A stretch of 64,000 nucleotides of DNA from Ceriagrion tenellum (taxonomy: Eukaryota; Arthropoda; Insecta; Odonata; Coenagrionidae), in contig OY720635.1 of assembly GCA_963169105.1 (NCBI GenBank), positions 129,189,894 to 129,253,893 on the forward strand, read 5' to 3'. The notes under the pieces are model-generated. The model saw only the letters and a list, made by a program, of their open reading frames with translations. It was not told where the DNA came from and made no database searches. The position numbers and the translations under genes were made by a program. Each line of letters opens with the position of its first letter. The stretch's first letter is position 1. Of the stretch, positions 11,546 to 22,750 are shown one piece after another.

Positions 11546-12128
11546 ACATCTACATCTACATAATACCCCGGGAGCCGCCGCATGGGCGTGTTGCAGGGGA
11601 TGTTAGGTAACTAGCCGTGTAAGGGTGTAAGTTTTTGGAGATGAAATGGTGTAATGTATTATAGGAGTGTATTTAGTGGAGCTCAATTTTTATTGTGGTA
11701 GCTTACTGTTTGCGGAAAGAACGAGTTTTTGTACCTATCTGTTCGGCAGTGTATCTCTTTTATTTTTTCGCTTCTGTCAGACCTAAAGATGTAGTGAGGA
11801 GTCATGATAATATTCTCTATGTCGCTCTGAAAAATATCAGTTCTGAATTTCTCAAGCAACCTAAGCCTACCGTGCAGCCTCCGAGTCTCAAAGGTCTCCC
11901 ATCTAAATTCCTCTAAAAGTTGTGAGACACTATGTGTACGCTAGTAGCAGTTTTTAACTAATCGCGCTGCTTTCCTTCTTTATATTTTATTATTTTTTTG
12001 TGAAATCTATTTGACCAGTGTCCCAAATGCTCGGGGCGTATTCGAGATGTGGCCTAACCAGAGCGGAGTAGCATCTCTCTTTGACTTTTTCATCCAAGGA
12101 TCTTCCTATTATACGTTTCACAAATACT
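11546..12128 (-). pseudogene. LINE 3' fragment (CR1/Jockey-like, GATGTA tail), longest minus copy
   Basis: Read on the minus strand, this is the C-terminal end of a non-LTR retrotransposon ORF2. A stretch resembling KRIIGRSxDEKVKE and the RPHLEYA-type motif comes first, then QRKAARF and LExRRLxARLRLLEKF, the conserved tail YKxSFFxRTIxxHNKN and a stop. The 3' UTR that follows ends in the tail ATGTAGATGTAGATGT. Frames are broken by small indels. The catalytic RT core is absent, so the copy is 5' truncated and dead. Antisense frames in this region are by-products. CR1 versus Jockey placement is uncertain. Confidence 0.7.
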
Positions 12129-13285
12129 GGCCTGTATAACAAATACAGGTAATACGAAAAAACCTGTGTACTTGCCTAATTTTAAGTTACTAGGTTATCT
12201 GATAGTCCTTCAAATAGGCGTAACAAACGGACTGGTAGACCTTGATGAGCTAGTGATATATTTATATATATAGAATGAGGGGATGGTGAAAGAGATAGTG
12301 GGATGCAGGAGAGAAAAACAATGGACGGGAAACGGAGGGAATCGGGGGAAAGACGAAAGGCGGGTCTGTGCGTGATAGACTCTTTCCATCCGACCCAAGT
12401 CGTCGGCATCCACAATGGATCCGTCCATGAATAATGCATTTACGTGTACACGCTGAGGAAAAAGCATTTCGGGGCTCCATCCACCTCGAACTGATTCTGC
12501 ATTCCGTCCCTCATCCGGTCTTAAAAGGCGCCGAATGAGGGGGCTGCGGAGTCGGGAGGATTGGTAGAAGAGGCTGGGTGAGACAGGAGCTGGGGCGGGG
12601 CATGTTAGGATAGTTAGTCTGTTACAGGTGAGGAAGGGACGAAGTATTCCTTCCTATTCCGCCCTCTTTGGGTCAATGGTTAGGATTGGACGACAGGGAG
12701 ATAGGGAGTACAGGTATGAAGCGAATTGGCCTCGTTTTGGACGGTCTCGACGTTGTCCAACCCCAAAAATGTCGACGACGTGAGGTCGCATCCTCGACAA
12801 ATCTCAATACTGCCCTAAGCCAGAGAAACCGGTTTCAGGCTCATATATATTAATTATACACATTTTAAATCAATTAGTGTATTGATTTCCTAACACATAA
12901 CTCATACATTGTCTTGACTTTTTGTTTCATTGTGTTACATAAAATTACTATATTTCCCCATGTTTCTGTTGAAGATGAAAAAATACTACTTTGATTTTTT
13001 GAACATTCATAAAATATATCTTTTTTCAATTGTTTTCTGTTCCTACGAGATAATATTGAGTGTATTTTGTGCTTATGTATTATATTGTTGGTTTAGTTTC
13101 AACTTTGGAGCCATAACTAAAGAGATCACATTCACAGTTATCGACTAGTTTGTTTATTAATAAGTGTATCCCACCTACTTAACTCCGTCCTTTCATTTAT
13201 CTCTTTATCCTCCCACTTAACGATAATTTCATTCATAATAGCATTCAGTAAATTTTAATTTCAGTTTAAACTGAGAAAAAAAATT
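12129..13285. other. Intergenic, nothing recognised
   Basis: Short overlapping frames only. Confidence 0.5.
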
Positions 13286-13664
13286 GATTGTATGCAGAAG
13301 ATCTCATTGTATAAATTAAAACCGAATAAATTTACTTTCGGCCTTGGATAATCATTCGTCATTATTATTTGGCTTCTCTAGGACTCAAGTAATATTATCA
13401 TGGCTCCCCTTTACATCTCTAGGTCTGACAGATGCGATAAAATAAGAGAGATACACTGCCTAACAGATAGGTACAAAAAATCGTTCTTTCCGCGAACAAT
13501 AAGCTACCACTATAAAAATTGAGCTCCACTAAATACACTCCCATAATACACGTCACCACTTCACCTCCCAAAACCTTATCCCTCACATTTTTACATGGCT
13601 GGTATCCTAACACCCCTTGCCTCACGCCCATGCGGCGGCTCGCAGGGTAGTATGTAGATGTAGA
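13286..13664 (+). mobile_element. Hybrid element: unrelated head on a LINE 3' end, copy 2
   Basis: Same architecture and same junction as 10501-10874. The head starts GATTGTATGCAGAAGATCTC and runs to GGACTCAAGTAATATTATC, then the LINE 3' coding end and UTR follow, to the tail TATGTAGATGTAGAG. The sequences outside the two copies do not match each other, so this is not one large duplication. Length is 379 bp against 374 bp for copy 1. Confidence 0.65.
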
Positions 13665-15020
13665 GTGCTTGTCTAAGCAGTAGTTAACTGAGTTTTTGTT
13701 TTAATACCATTATGGTTATTAATAGCAGTGCAGTATTATACCTGAACCACACTAATGATAGTACAGTACTGCATTAACCGCTGAAAACGCAAATCTACTG
13801 GTGTCCCTGAGAACACAGGGGTTCGTAAGAGGAGAGGACAAATCGTTAAGAGAAATCAGATCTGGACAATAAGCTTGAATATCAGCTGGTAGGGAGGTAG
13901 AGGGGCGATAGGAGGACAAACTTTCTGTCCCTCTTCCCCTCCATCCGCTCCCTCTTCCAAACCCATTATCGTTATAGATGAGCAGTATAGGGAGGGTAAG
14001 GGGTGAGCAGTTGGGAAGGAAAGGAAGGGAGTTACAGAGCAGGGGTGGGATAATTACCGCGATAAATATCCCAAAATGCGGGAAGAAAAATAATATTTAA
14101 ATCGTAAATATGGGATTGGACCTGCGGTTTTTTTTGTCGTAATTTGCTGTAGTTATTCCTTTACTCATCCCTCCTCTATCCCGTTTCTCTCGTTCTCTGC
14201 TCTACCCGATGAATGCGAATTTTCTGAAGGGATTGGCCAAATTTTTCGAAATCGCTTACTGAATTTTTATCCACGGCCTTAATTTTGTTTATTCCATCGT
14301 GAAATAACTTAATTGAAATACTCTTTAACATTTGAGTAGGGCAGGAGAGGGGACTTTTATATCTCACTTCCAATCAGGACAAATAAATGAAAATACTATG
14401 AGATACTGGAGCGTTGTAGAATATTTTTCTCGGTTCATTTTATCATATTAGATTCTAGAGTGATTATATTACCACCTCATATATCTTTCCAAAGTAATGA
14501 TCACCAAACTATTTAAACTTTTCCGTATGATTTCAATTATTTCGCAATTTTTCTGCTTATGCTCAAATTGATACAGAAATATATTGAAAATAAGCGCTTA
14601 GCAAACTATTACCAAAATTGATGGGAAGATAGTCCTAATTAATGGTGACCTAGTTAATAGTTCAAACGGAGAAGTATACCCTACGAAATCATTCCGCCGT
14701 GTATTTAGTTAATATTATTGCACCAAAGTCACCCTCTAAAATATCAGTAACGACTTACCTCTTGTATTATTTAACTCTCATTCCATTAAAAATTTTTTTT
14801 TACTTGACTCCCATCAAGGAGAATATTTTAGGGCAAAATCAAAATTATCATTAGAATAGGGTGTCATTTGTATTGATTTTAATGAAAAAATTATACAGTT
14901 CATCAGCAGCTAAATTTCAAGGAATGTATAATATATATATAGCATAATTGTATAATTCAAAATAGCAGGATACGCTCAGCAAAATTACAATAATTATATA
15001 TGCGATTTCATCAAGTTATT
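13665..15020. other. Intergenic, nothing recognised
   Basis: AT-rich, with a short (AT)n run near 14927-14940. Confidence 0.5.
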
Positions 15021-15180
15021 GTGAGGTGAAAGCTGTAACAAAGTGATTCCACACAAAATTTATCAACTACCTAGATCTCGACTTATGAAGTCATCATCAA
15101 GTGATAATTACTTCATAAGTCGAAACCTAGGTCGTTAATTAAGTTTATCTGGAATTACTTAGTTAAACCTTTCATTTCAC
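15021..15180. repeat. Foldback repeat, arms about 70 bp
   Basis: Arms at 15021-15091 and 15110-15180 pair along most of their length around an 18-bp spacer (ACTTATGAAGT with ACTTCATAAGT, CTAGATCTCG with CGAAACCTAG). The right arm reads ACTTCATAAGT, then CGAAAC, then CTAGGTC. GAAA is therefore followed by a fully self-complementary ACCTAGGT and a C, the same logic as the other Penelope-like foldbacks here. Confidence 0.75.
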
Positions 15181-16780
15181 AACGTTAATCAAGTTCCACA
15201 AAATTTCACCTGACACAACCAGTCTCATTGATAACTATTTTATGGGCACGATATGTTTGAAATGTATTTGTGAAGCCCATTTCGTATTACGAAACGAAAA
15301 TGGCATTAAGCATTGGTATAGAAGTGGACAAAAATGTCTGTAAGTATATTCTACTAATTTAAAATCCTTAGTCAACCACCCAACCATACAAAAATGGTAT
15401 TTCTATAACTATCCCCCAGATTACTTGACGCCCTGTGATCGTGACATTATGTTCATCATTTTTTCTTTTCTTAATAAAAACCATGTTTATGTACAGAGCG
15501 CAAACTGCTCTGCATTAAAGGTCATCTATTGTTTTCTCCGGAAAACTTTCCCTTTCCGTGTTTATTTTTTCACTTCTTTCAGTTTATGGCCTTCACCTTT
15601 AATGCAGCCCTTGTGTAAAAGAGTTGAAAATTATTGTTCTCCTCAGTCCCTCTTTCGCCACCCGTACACGGGGAGCACATTATCGAATATTTAATATCAC
15701 AGGTCGCAAGGCGGGACCTGCTGTTTTGAGGAGACCCATGTTTCATTTTTCTCCTCGGATTCCGCGAAAAAGTCGGTCGTGTCATAAAAGCCCATCGCAA
15801 CTCGCGCGCAATTAAACAGCGTATTCAACGTTCGCGGGAATATACCGTCATCGTGGTGTGTGAATACCTACCTTTGAAAGGCGAAGCGTGAGTTTGGAGG
15901 AAAAACAGAAATATTGTAAGGTATTACTTGGTCCTACGCGGTATCTATGCCCTCCAATGCAATCCACGCTCCCATCCAATGGAGCGAATATCCCTTTGCC
16001 CTCATTCTGTTCCCCGAATCCATTGTTCTTCCATAATCATTTTAGTCCAACTCCTGCGAAATCCTCCACTTCTGCACTTGCACGCCGAGGAGGGCACATT
16101 CGCAAATAAAGTAGAAAATAATTCGTTGGGAATATACGTACCTATATGTACATAAGAATGTACACTCCGTTCGTTTGCCGGTTGACGCTGTACCAGGAAA
16201 TACCGGGAATAGTTTACAACAGTCTTTAAATTTCTGTGTATATTGCGAGGAAAAGACACTCCCATAGATTTCTAATGCTAAACCACCTCCGCAAATAAGT
16301 TTTAGATTTTGCGATAAGGAATAGACACTTCACTTTCCAAAAAAAATGTTTTATTATAATTGATATATTTTCTATTCCTATTTTTGAATCAAATTTTGTT
16401 ATATTCTTGCAAAAATATAGAAAATCTCAACAAGAAACAAGTGGTCTCCGCTTTCACAACAAGACCTTCATTTGCAATTAACTAACCTATTTATGCTACC
16501 ATTGCAGCAGTAATTAGGTAATGACTCCCAAAATTATATAGTTATTCAGTAGAATTAGAGGAAATAAAATTTGTACAGGTTTAGTTTTCGAGTAGAACGA
16601 CGTGGAAAAATAGGATTTTACTGTTCATGTGATAGGACGCGCTATACTGTAACCTGCCAAACCGTGTCATTGAAGTAATTTAAAGGTAAACCAACCGTGA
16701 ACGTGTGAGTAATCTTAACAAAGTGATACTAAAACCCAATTTTATAGGCTTTTTAAAATACTTTCCCGGTTATTCGAAGT
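15181..16780. other. Intergenic, nothing recognised
   Basis: Several overlapping short frames on both strands between 15.4 and 16.3 kb. None has a recognisable domain. Confidence 0.5.
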
Positions 16781-16782
16781 TA

Positions 16783-16985
16783 GAGCCGGCCCCTGTTGGC
16801 GGAGGGGTAAATCCCTCGACTGCTATTTTTAAGGTCGCGGGTTCAAGTCCCGCCTGGGTGGGTTTTTCACCACCCAGGGCATGGATGTCAAGTTCTGTTG
16901 CCCCGGTCCCTGGAAAACCTGATGACAGGCTTAATAGCTTATTGGGATTCCAGGGACGTACGGGCCAACAGAATCGTCCGAAATG
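16783..16985 (+). mobile_element. tRNA-derived SINE with foldback body
   Basis: The head carries an A-box-like TTGGCGGAGGGG (16797-16808) and an excellent B box, GGTTCAAGTCC (16840-16850), inside a GCGGGTTCAAGTCCCGC T-arm-like hairpin. Right after it, CTGGGTGG and CCACCCAG (16853-16878) form another hairpin. The body then contains an inverted pair, TTCTGTTGCCCCGGTCCC (from 16893) and GGGACGTACGGGCCAACAGA (from 16953). A full tRNA cloverleaf is not kept, so this is a SINE and not a tRNA gene. The frames on both strands here are by-products. Confidence 0.7.
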
Positions 16986-16989
16986 CAAT

Positions 16990-18249
16990 TAACATGTTAT
17001 TCCATCGATAACGCTCACATCCACGGACCAATTATGTCATGTTATGTAAGTACAAAGGGCAAACACACAGTAAACATCAAGTTGACGAAAGGATATGTCT
17101 TCCTTCGGTTATCCCAAATTTTCTTTCACTAATGAATTAAAAACTAGAAGGTAAAGAACACTCGATTGACGTATTTTTCTCCAGATGATAAAAATGATGC
17201 ATAATGTAAAATATAAAGCCCCGTGATGGATGATTTTCCGTGGTATCTTTCTTATCTAAGATGTGAGTTGTGAACTGCTATCACGTTGAAAAAAATATGT
17301 GAATTTTTAGATCCCTGAGAGAGAAAGTAAAGATTGTGAAACTTCGGCTATGGAGTGAATTACACCCCTCATTTGAAAAAATCCCTGAACATATCATCTA
17401 CTGACTCGATAACAATTTCTTGCGATCGTCGCGTAACAAATGTGAAACCGGGTCTTAATCAGATAAACTGATCATCGTCGCAGATGAATGAAAAGACAAA
17501 ACTTTGAAATGATACGGATGACAAAAAACTGCGCATGTCTCTAGGCTGTTGCCAAGTGTATTTTTTTGACAAAGATATCGGGAACTAGTTTTTACTGCTG
17601 ACGAACCCTGTGATTTATTTCATCCCGTTTAGCGTCTTGAAGTTTGAGCGAAACTAACTCTGGCGCTGGCTGTCCTCCACAAGTGGCTTCGTCGAGTACT
17701 CCGAAGTTTTGGATCAGTTGCCGAAACTTGAAAGGGTCTCGCGCGACCCTCCATTGACTACGAATACCCTCCGAGGAGTCACTTCACCGCACATTCTACA
17801 CGTTAAGATCTCGGAGTGGATTTTCGGAAAGATCGCCGTCAAGTGCATTAGCTATGCTTCCCTTGTGGGTTTCAGGACTAGTCACGTGTCTTCGGGTCTC
17901 CGGGTGCAAAGTTAAATGCGTGTATCCCATTGAATAGGATTTAGCTGAGGCTTTAGTAAACAGTCCAGGTTTTAACGTGTTTTGCAGATTTTTTAATTAA
18001 TTAGCCTGTTTGATTTTGGCTCACGTGAGCTTTTTTATGCCTATATTCCCATTTGACTACAACTAAATATGTATTTTCTAATCATCCAATACAATTGTGC
18101 TCAGTCTGAAACAATTTTGTCTTATTGTCCACCACAGCATCACGTATTAGAATTAATCAGTGAAAAAATAGCTCCGGACATTATTAGTCATCTTTCCTCT
18201 TTCACCGCGTACATTTAGATATTTTGTGAACAAAATCGAGCAGAGACTC
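16990..18249. other. Intergenic, nothing recognised
   Basis: A moderately GC-rich patch at 17640-17910 has a 68-codon frame with no recognisable domain. Confidence 0.5.
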
Positions 18250-18527
18250 TCATCTACATCTATATTCTGCCCTGCGAGCTGCAGCATGGGAGTGTGGCAG
18301 GGGGGGTTTGGACACCAGCCATGTAAATTGTAACGGATAAGGTTTTGGGAGGTGAATTGGTGACGTGTATTATGGGAGTGTATTTAGTGGACACCAGTTT
18401 TTATTGAGGTCGCTTATTGTGCGCGGAAAGAACGAGATTTTGTATCTATCTGTTCGGCTATGTATCTCTCTTATTTAATCCCTTTTGTCAGACCTAGTGA
18501 TATAGTGAGGCGTCATGATAATATTCT
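18250..18527 (-). pseudogene. LINE 3' fragment (GATGTA tail), minus copy
   Basis: It begins on the plus strand with CATCTACATCTATATTCTGC (the reversed tail) and runs through the family 3' UTR and the last 30 or so RT codons to about ATGATAATATTCT. Only the extreme 3' end is left and the frame is broken. Same family as 11546, 22188, 33200 and 35870. Confidence 0.7.
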
Positions 18528-19104
18528 GAAACACTTCTGTTTCAAAAGACACATGTTTTCTATCCAATTCTAGAGTAAAGCATGATGCTATCAGATTCCT
18601 AAAGTAACCACGTGTAAGTTTGTAATACATGTCTAAGTATAGACTATAATAGAGGGAAATCTGTCAGTCCCAAATGTACTATAAGAAGAGGTAACATTGT
18701 GATAGTTATTTAGTGAATTATCGGTGGAAATAATGATTAATTATTAGACTCAAAGTTCATTAAAAATGATGAGTAATGGTTAAGACCAATAAATGTTTTT
18801 TAATATCCATGAATTCACTTGAAAACTGTCATAATGTAGCCTCGATTAACGGTTTTCTTTTTTGAAAGCGTTTTACTTCTGGAATTTCATTGAGGATATA
18901 ATAATTAAGGTGTCAGAAATACCCAAAAATAATGAATCCCACTCCCTAGGTCGACAAATTTAGGGCGCTCAGGCACCGGAATAAAAATTTTTAATCTTCA
19001 AATATCATTCGAGATGATGACTGAAAGAAAATTAAGCACTTTCAGTGGAAGCCAATATTTCGAATGTATAGACTAGCGCCAACAGGGCTTTGGAGTGATT
19101 TTAA

Positions 19105-19667
19105 TTAAGGTAGCTCGAGCGAGATAGTTCCATAGTCATGATGGAGACCATATTCGAATTATACGTTTTAATTTAAGCAGCTGCAGGATGCATGAATATT
19201 AAATACTGTAGCATTAGTGGTGCAATAATATCCTTTTTTATGACTGGAATTCCAAGTAATCATGTATAATTATCCTCGTAAGTCTTTCATTTGACCCTTC
19301 TTTCACGCGGTACTTTCAAAACTCATCAACGGAAGATTTTTTGCAATTCTAAAGAAATACCGCCTTGACGATATGGTTCATTTTTTCAAAAATAGTCGAA
19401 AAAACGTACAATATGTGCACTGTTAATTTTTTGACGAAATATAGACGTTATAAATGCTTCATTTAAAAAAAATAAAGTCTCTTTAGATTGTGTCAACTTA
19501 CCTTTTCCCTTTCCCTTGTAAAAGTTTTGGTATTTTTGGTCAAAATTCTCGTAAATTTGATCGATAAAGAACTGTGTTTCAGTATATTTGGAAGAGTAAC
19601 ATATTTTTATTAAAAATCAGACCCACTTAATTAATTTCTAGGTGAAATGCTATTCTGCTCAAACACC
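19105..19667 (+). mobile_element. TTAA-flanked MITE, copy A
   Basis: TTAA (19105-19108) is followed by GGTAGCTCGAGCGAGATAGT. The element ends near 19667 with GCTCAAACACC, the inverted terminal sequence; the right TTAA has mutated. The interior matches copies at 49336 (same strand) and at 24126 and 52797 (opposite strand), including GACCATATTCGAATTATACG. No transposase. Family consistent with piggyBac-type TTAA targeting, but the GG...CC ends make that tentative. Confidence 0.65.
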
Positions 19668-19669
19668 TT

Positions 19670-22000
19670 TGAGTTGAAGATAGTAGTTTCTTGAGTATTG
19701 TTGGTTGCAAATTCACGCTGAACTTTGGAAATCTATTAATGTTAATAGTGTTCTGCTGTGAATCAACGTCTCCATAGTGCTTGTTGAGCTATAAAACAAT
19801 CACAATTTACGGATGCGCCATCCATTAATGTGATCCAATGAGTAAGGGTGCCTGTAATTATTTACGAGCCCAGCTTGAAAGTAAACGTGAACTCAGGTGA
19901 ATGTGATGAAATAATCTTTAATTTTTGAAATACTTGGCTCGAAGTTTCCTTGCACCTTCGTGTCCTTATCTTTTTCTCCCAGCCTTTATGTCCTATTTTT
20001 TATTGGGAAACTTATATTTTTTATTATTTTATCTCGTCGCTTTAAATTACGAGTAAGCTTTAAAACTCCACTCACCCTTCTGACATGCGAATTTGAATGT
20101 GAGACCCCCCTGTGTTCTAAAGTTGGAGAGATTTTAAGTACTCCATAAAAACTGTTCACATAATTCATCTCGAGAAGAGCTCGGCAGATATAAGGCCACT
20201 GCATGTTTCTCTTTTTGAGGCAAACCACCGGCTTAAAAATTGCGATACTTTGTGACCCATTTCGATTCTAAAGATAAGAATGCGAAACGAGGCGTGGTTT
20301 TATTTTCAAGGGAAGAACCTCAGATTTTCCCATCAATAGCACTTTTCTTCCAAATTATCCCTACCGCGGCTGCGTCTCGGTGTATGTATAACTTTTTTCC
20401 AGCCCCAAATCATTCAAATGCACCTACCTTCTTTCTGCAGTCCAACTTAAGTCATAAAAGCTTCACGATTTTCACGGATAATGGCCGCAGTAAATCTGCA
20501 GTCGGGAGCGGTTGGGGGTATTTGCATGGGAATGATATTTGTCTTGTAGTCGATAGATTGCAAGAACGGAAACGACGAGGAAAATGAAGTAATTACTGCG
20601 GAAGTAGATTGAAATACTCTTCCTCGAAAACTTTTTGGGTTCTCATGCATTTCGGCTTTATCCATGTCCTCATTTCTGTACGACGTAAAGTGAAGGCTCT
20701 ATATTTTACCTGTAGATGCTTGTTTCATTTGTCACTGACCTAAATTTAGTGGGAAAATACATTAAAATGAAATGCAGATTATTTTTCTTCCTGGTCGCCC
20801 CTGCCTTTGTCTTATTATTAATGAAAAGCCTGTAAATAGAGTTCTAGTGAGGATAGCAGAGGATTACTTTTTGGTATGACGTGTATCAAAATAGCACAGT
20901 GGTACCAGGATTAATCGCAGTCAAGATTCCTTCAGAGTACTCCGAGTAGAATAATGATTTTTTAAAGATAGTTCTAATGATGGAGTCAGGAACATTCGTG
21001 CATATAAAGCTGTGATTCATGAGTGATACGATTATTTTTATTAATGATGAGCTTTGTGTTATAGCTTCTGGTTGACGTTTACAACATGATGATATTCCTT
21101 GCGGTGAACAGTATGTGCTTACGAAAAATGGTAGATCTTTTCACATTTCCATGCCTAGAAAAACAGGTTCTCACCTTTGTTCATGTCAATGGGTACCATT
21201 GCATGCATGAGTTTGTATTTGTATTTTTTGAGATGGTACAGTTTGGGCTTTCACCCACGCAAAAATTTAGAATATAAAAAAAAACTCATTATACTCTAAT
21301 GCAGTGACTTCGAGAAAAGTGAACCGCGGTTGGAAAATGGACAATTGTTGTAAAAGTTCAAATTTCTTGAGCAGTACCGAAGTGCATAGAACAAGATGAA
21401 CAATTGAGCGTTGACGCGATTAGGTGAACGAAGGCAAACTCGAGAGCAATAAATGGTAAGTATTTAGAGTGTGCGACTGTTTTAAATAGAAATTTAAAAT
21501 TTTAAATGGCGCGGGCAGTGACGTCAAATGCGAAGCTATTTTGTGGCCGGGCCTTTTTTCAGTGTGGTGTCAAAATAAGCCAAATACCAAAATATGGGGA
21601 ATAGTCATTCATTTCTTTTACTACGCTAGGCCGATAAATTTTGCGATTATTTCCGAGGAATTAAATGGCAAAAATTTAAGTCACATTTTCGCGTTAGTTG
21701 TAAAAGTGCTGCAGCAGTATTTTTATTAGCTATTTCCAGTCAATGTTCTGTACACAGTTATATCTGGGAAGTCTTCGTCACTAGTATGTTAACATTTCAC
21801 GTTCCAAATGGGCCCTGAAAGGTTTAATGAAATTCTTTGGAGGCTCGTGGTTTGCCAATTCCGTAATCACATTACTTGCCCCCAGAGCAGTCATCGTCTG
21901 GAGAGTATATGCAGTTAATCTTGACCGAGTAAACTAGAATTATGTTTGCGCAGTGCCGCAAATCAGAATGTCTATTTGCTGTGTTTCCTGGGATCCAGAT
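19670..22000. other. Intergenic, nothing recognised
   Basis: Frames of 60-115 codons at 19960-20665 overlap on both strands and have no recognisable domain. Confidence 0.5.
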
Positions 22001-22072
22001 TGATTGCGTAGTCGCAAGTGCGGAGGAAACGAGGGTTTGATCCTCGCTCTATCTCTCTCTCTCTCTCTCTAT
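22001..22072 (+). repeat. Possible tRNA-like SINE remnant plus (CT)n
   Basis: A B-box-like GGTTTGATCC at 22034-22043 lies 20-30 bp after GCGTAGTCGCAAGTGC and is followed by a (CT)n run at 22050-22070. The A box is poor. It may be an old SINE head or chance. Confidence 0.25.
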
Positions 22073-22187
22073 GTCCCTCTCACGTTGCGTTCCGTTCAGA
22101 GACGAGACGTGGCATATGACCTCAATGAAACTTCTGATATATCGTGGGGATTACACATACAAAACATATGTGGCACAGAATGAAAGA

Positions 22188-22750
22188 AACTAGGTTTTGT
22201 TAAGCGTATAATAGGAAGGTCCTCGGATGAAAAAGTCAAAGAGAGATGCTACTTCGCTCTGGTTAGACCACACCTTGAAAACGCCGCGAGCATGTGGGAC
22301 CCTGGTCATTAAGATTTCACCAAAGAAATTTATAAAATACAGAGGAAAGCAGCGCGCTTCGTTAAAACCTGCTACGAGCGTACATATAGTGTTACACAAC
22401 TGTTAAAGGGATTAAGGTGGGAGCCCCTAGAGACTCGGTTGCTTGAGAAACTCATAACTGATATTTTTCTGAGCGACACAGAGAATATTATCATGACTCC
22501 TCACTATATCTCTAGGTCTGACAGATGCAATAAAATAAGAGGTACACTGCCGAACAGATGGGTAAAAAAACTCGTCATTCCCGCGCACGATAAACGACCA
22601 CAATAAAAACTGAGATCCACTAAATACACTACTATAATACATGGCACCATTTCATCTACCAAAAACTTACATCTTTACACGGCTGGTGACCTAACACCCC
22701 CAGCCATATGCCCATGCAGCGGCTCGCAGGGTATTATCTAGATGTAGAAA
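22188..22750 (+). pseudogene. LINE 3' fragment (GATGTA tail), longest plus copy
   Basis: Translating from CGTATAATAGGAAGG gives RIIGRSSDEKVKE, an LVRPHLE motif, a TAA in place of a residue after WDPGH, then FTKEIYKIQRKAARFV and LRWEPLETR. That is the C-terminal region of a CR1/Jockey-type RT. Seven residues between ETR and LLEK, present at 33200 and 35870, are missing here: an in-frame 21-bp deletion. A further indel breaks the frame near the stop. The 3' UTR ends GGCTCGCAGGGTATTATC and TAGATGTAG. 5' truncated, no catalytic core. Confidence 0.75.

Noticed and set aside
11695..11916. Plus-strand frame of 73 codons, with look-alikes on the minus strand at 22427-22642 and 35959-36156
   Set aside because: These recur only because they lie antisense to the C-terminal end of the same LINE family. 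They are shadows of the repeat and not a conserved gene.
16797..16860. Functional tRNA gene
   Set aside because: A and B boxes are present, but no complete cloverleaf or acceptor stem pairing is evident, and the transcript would run into a SINE body.
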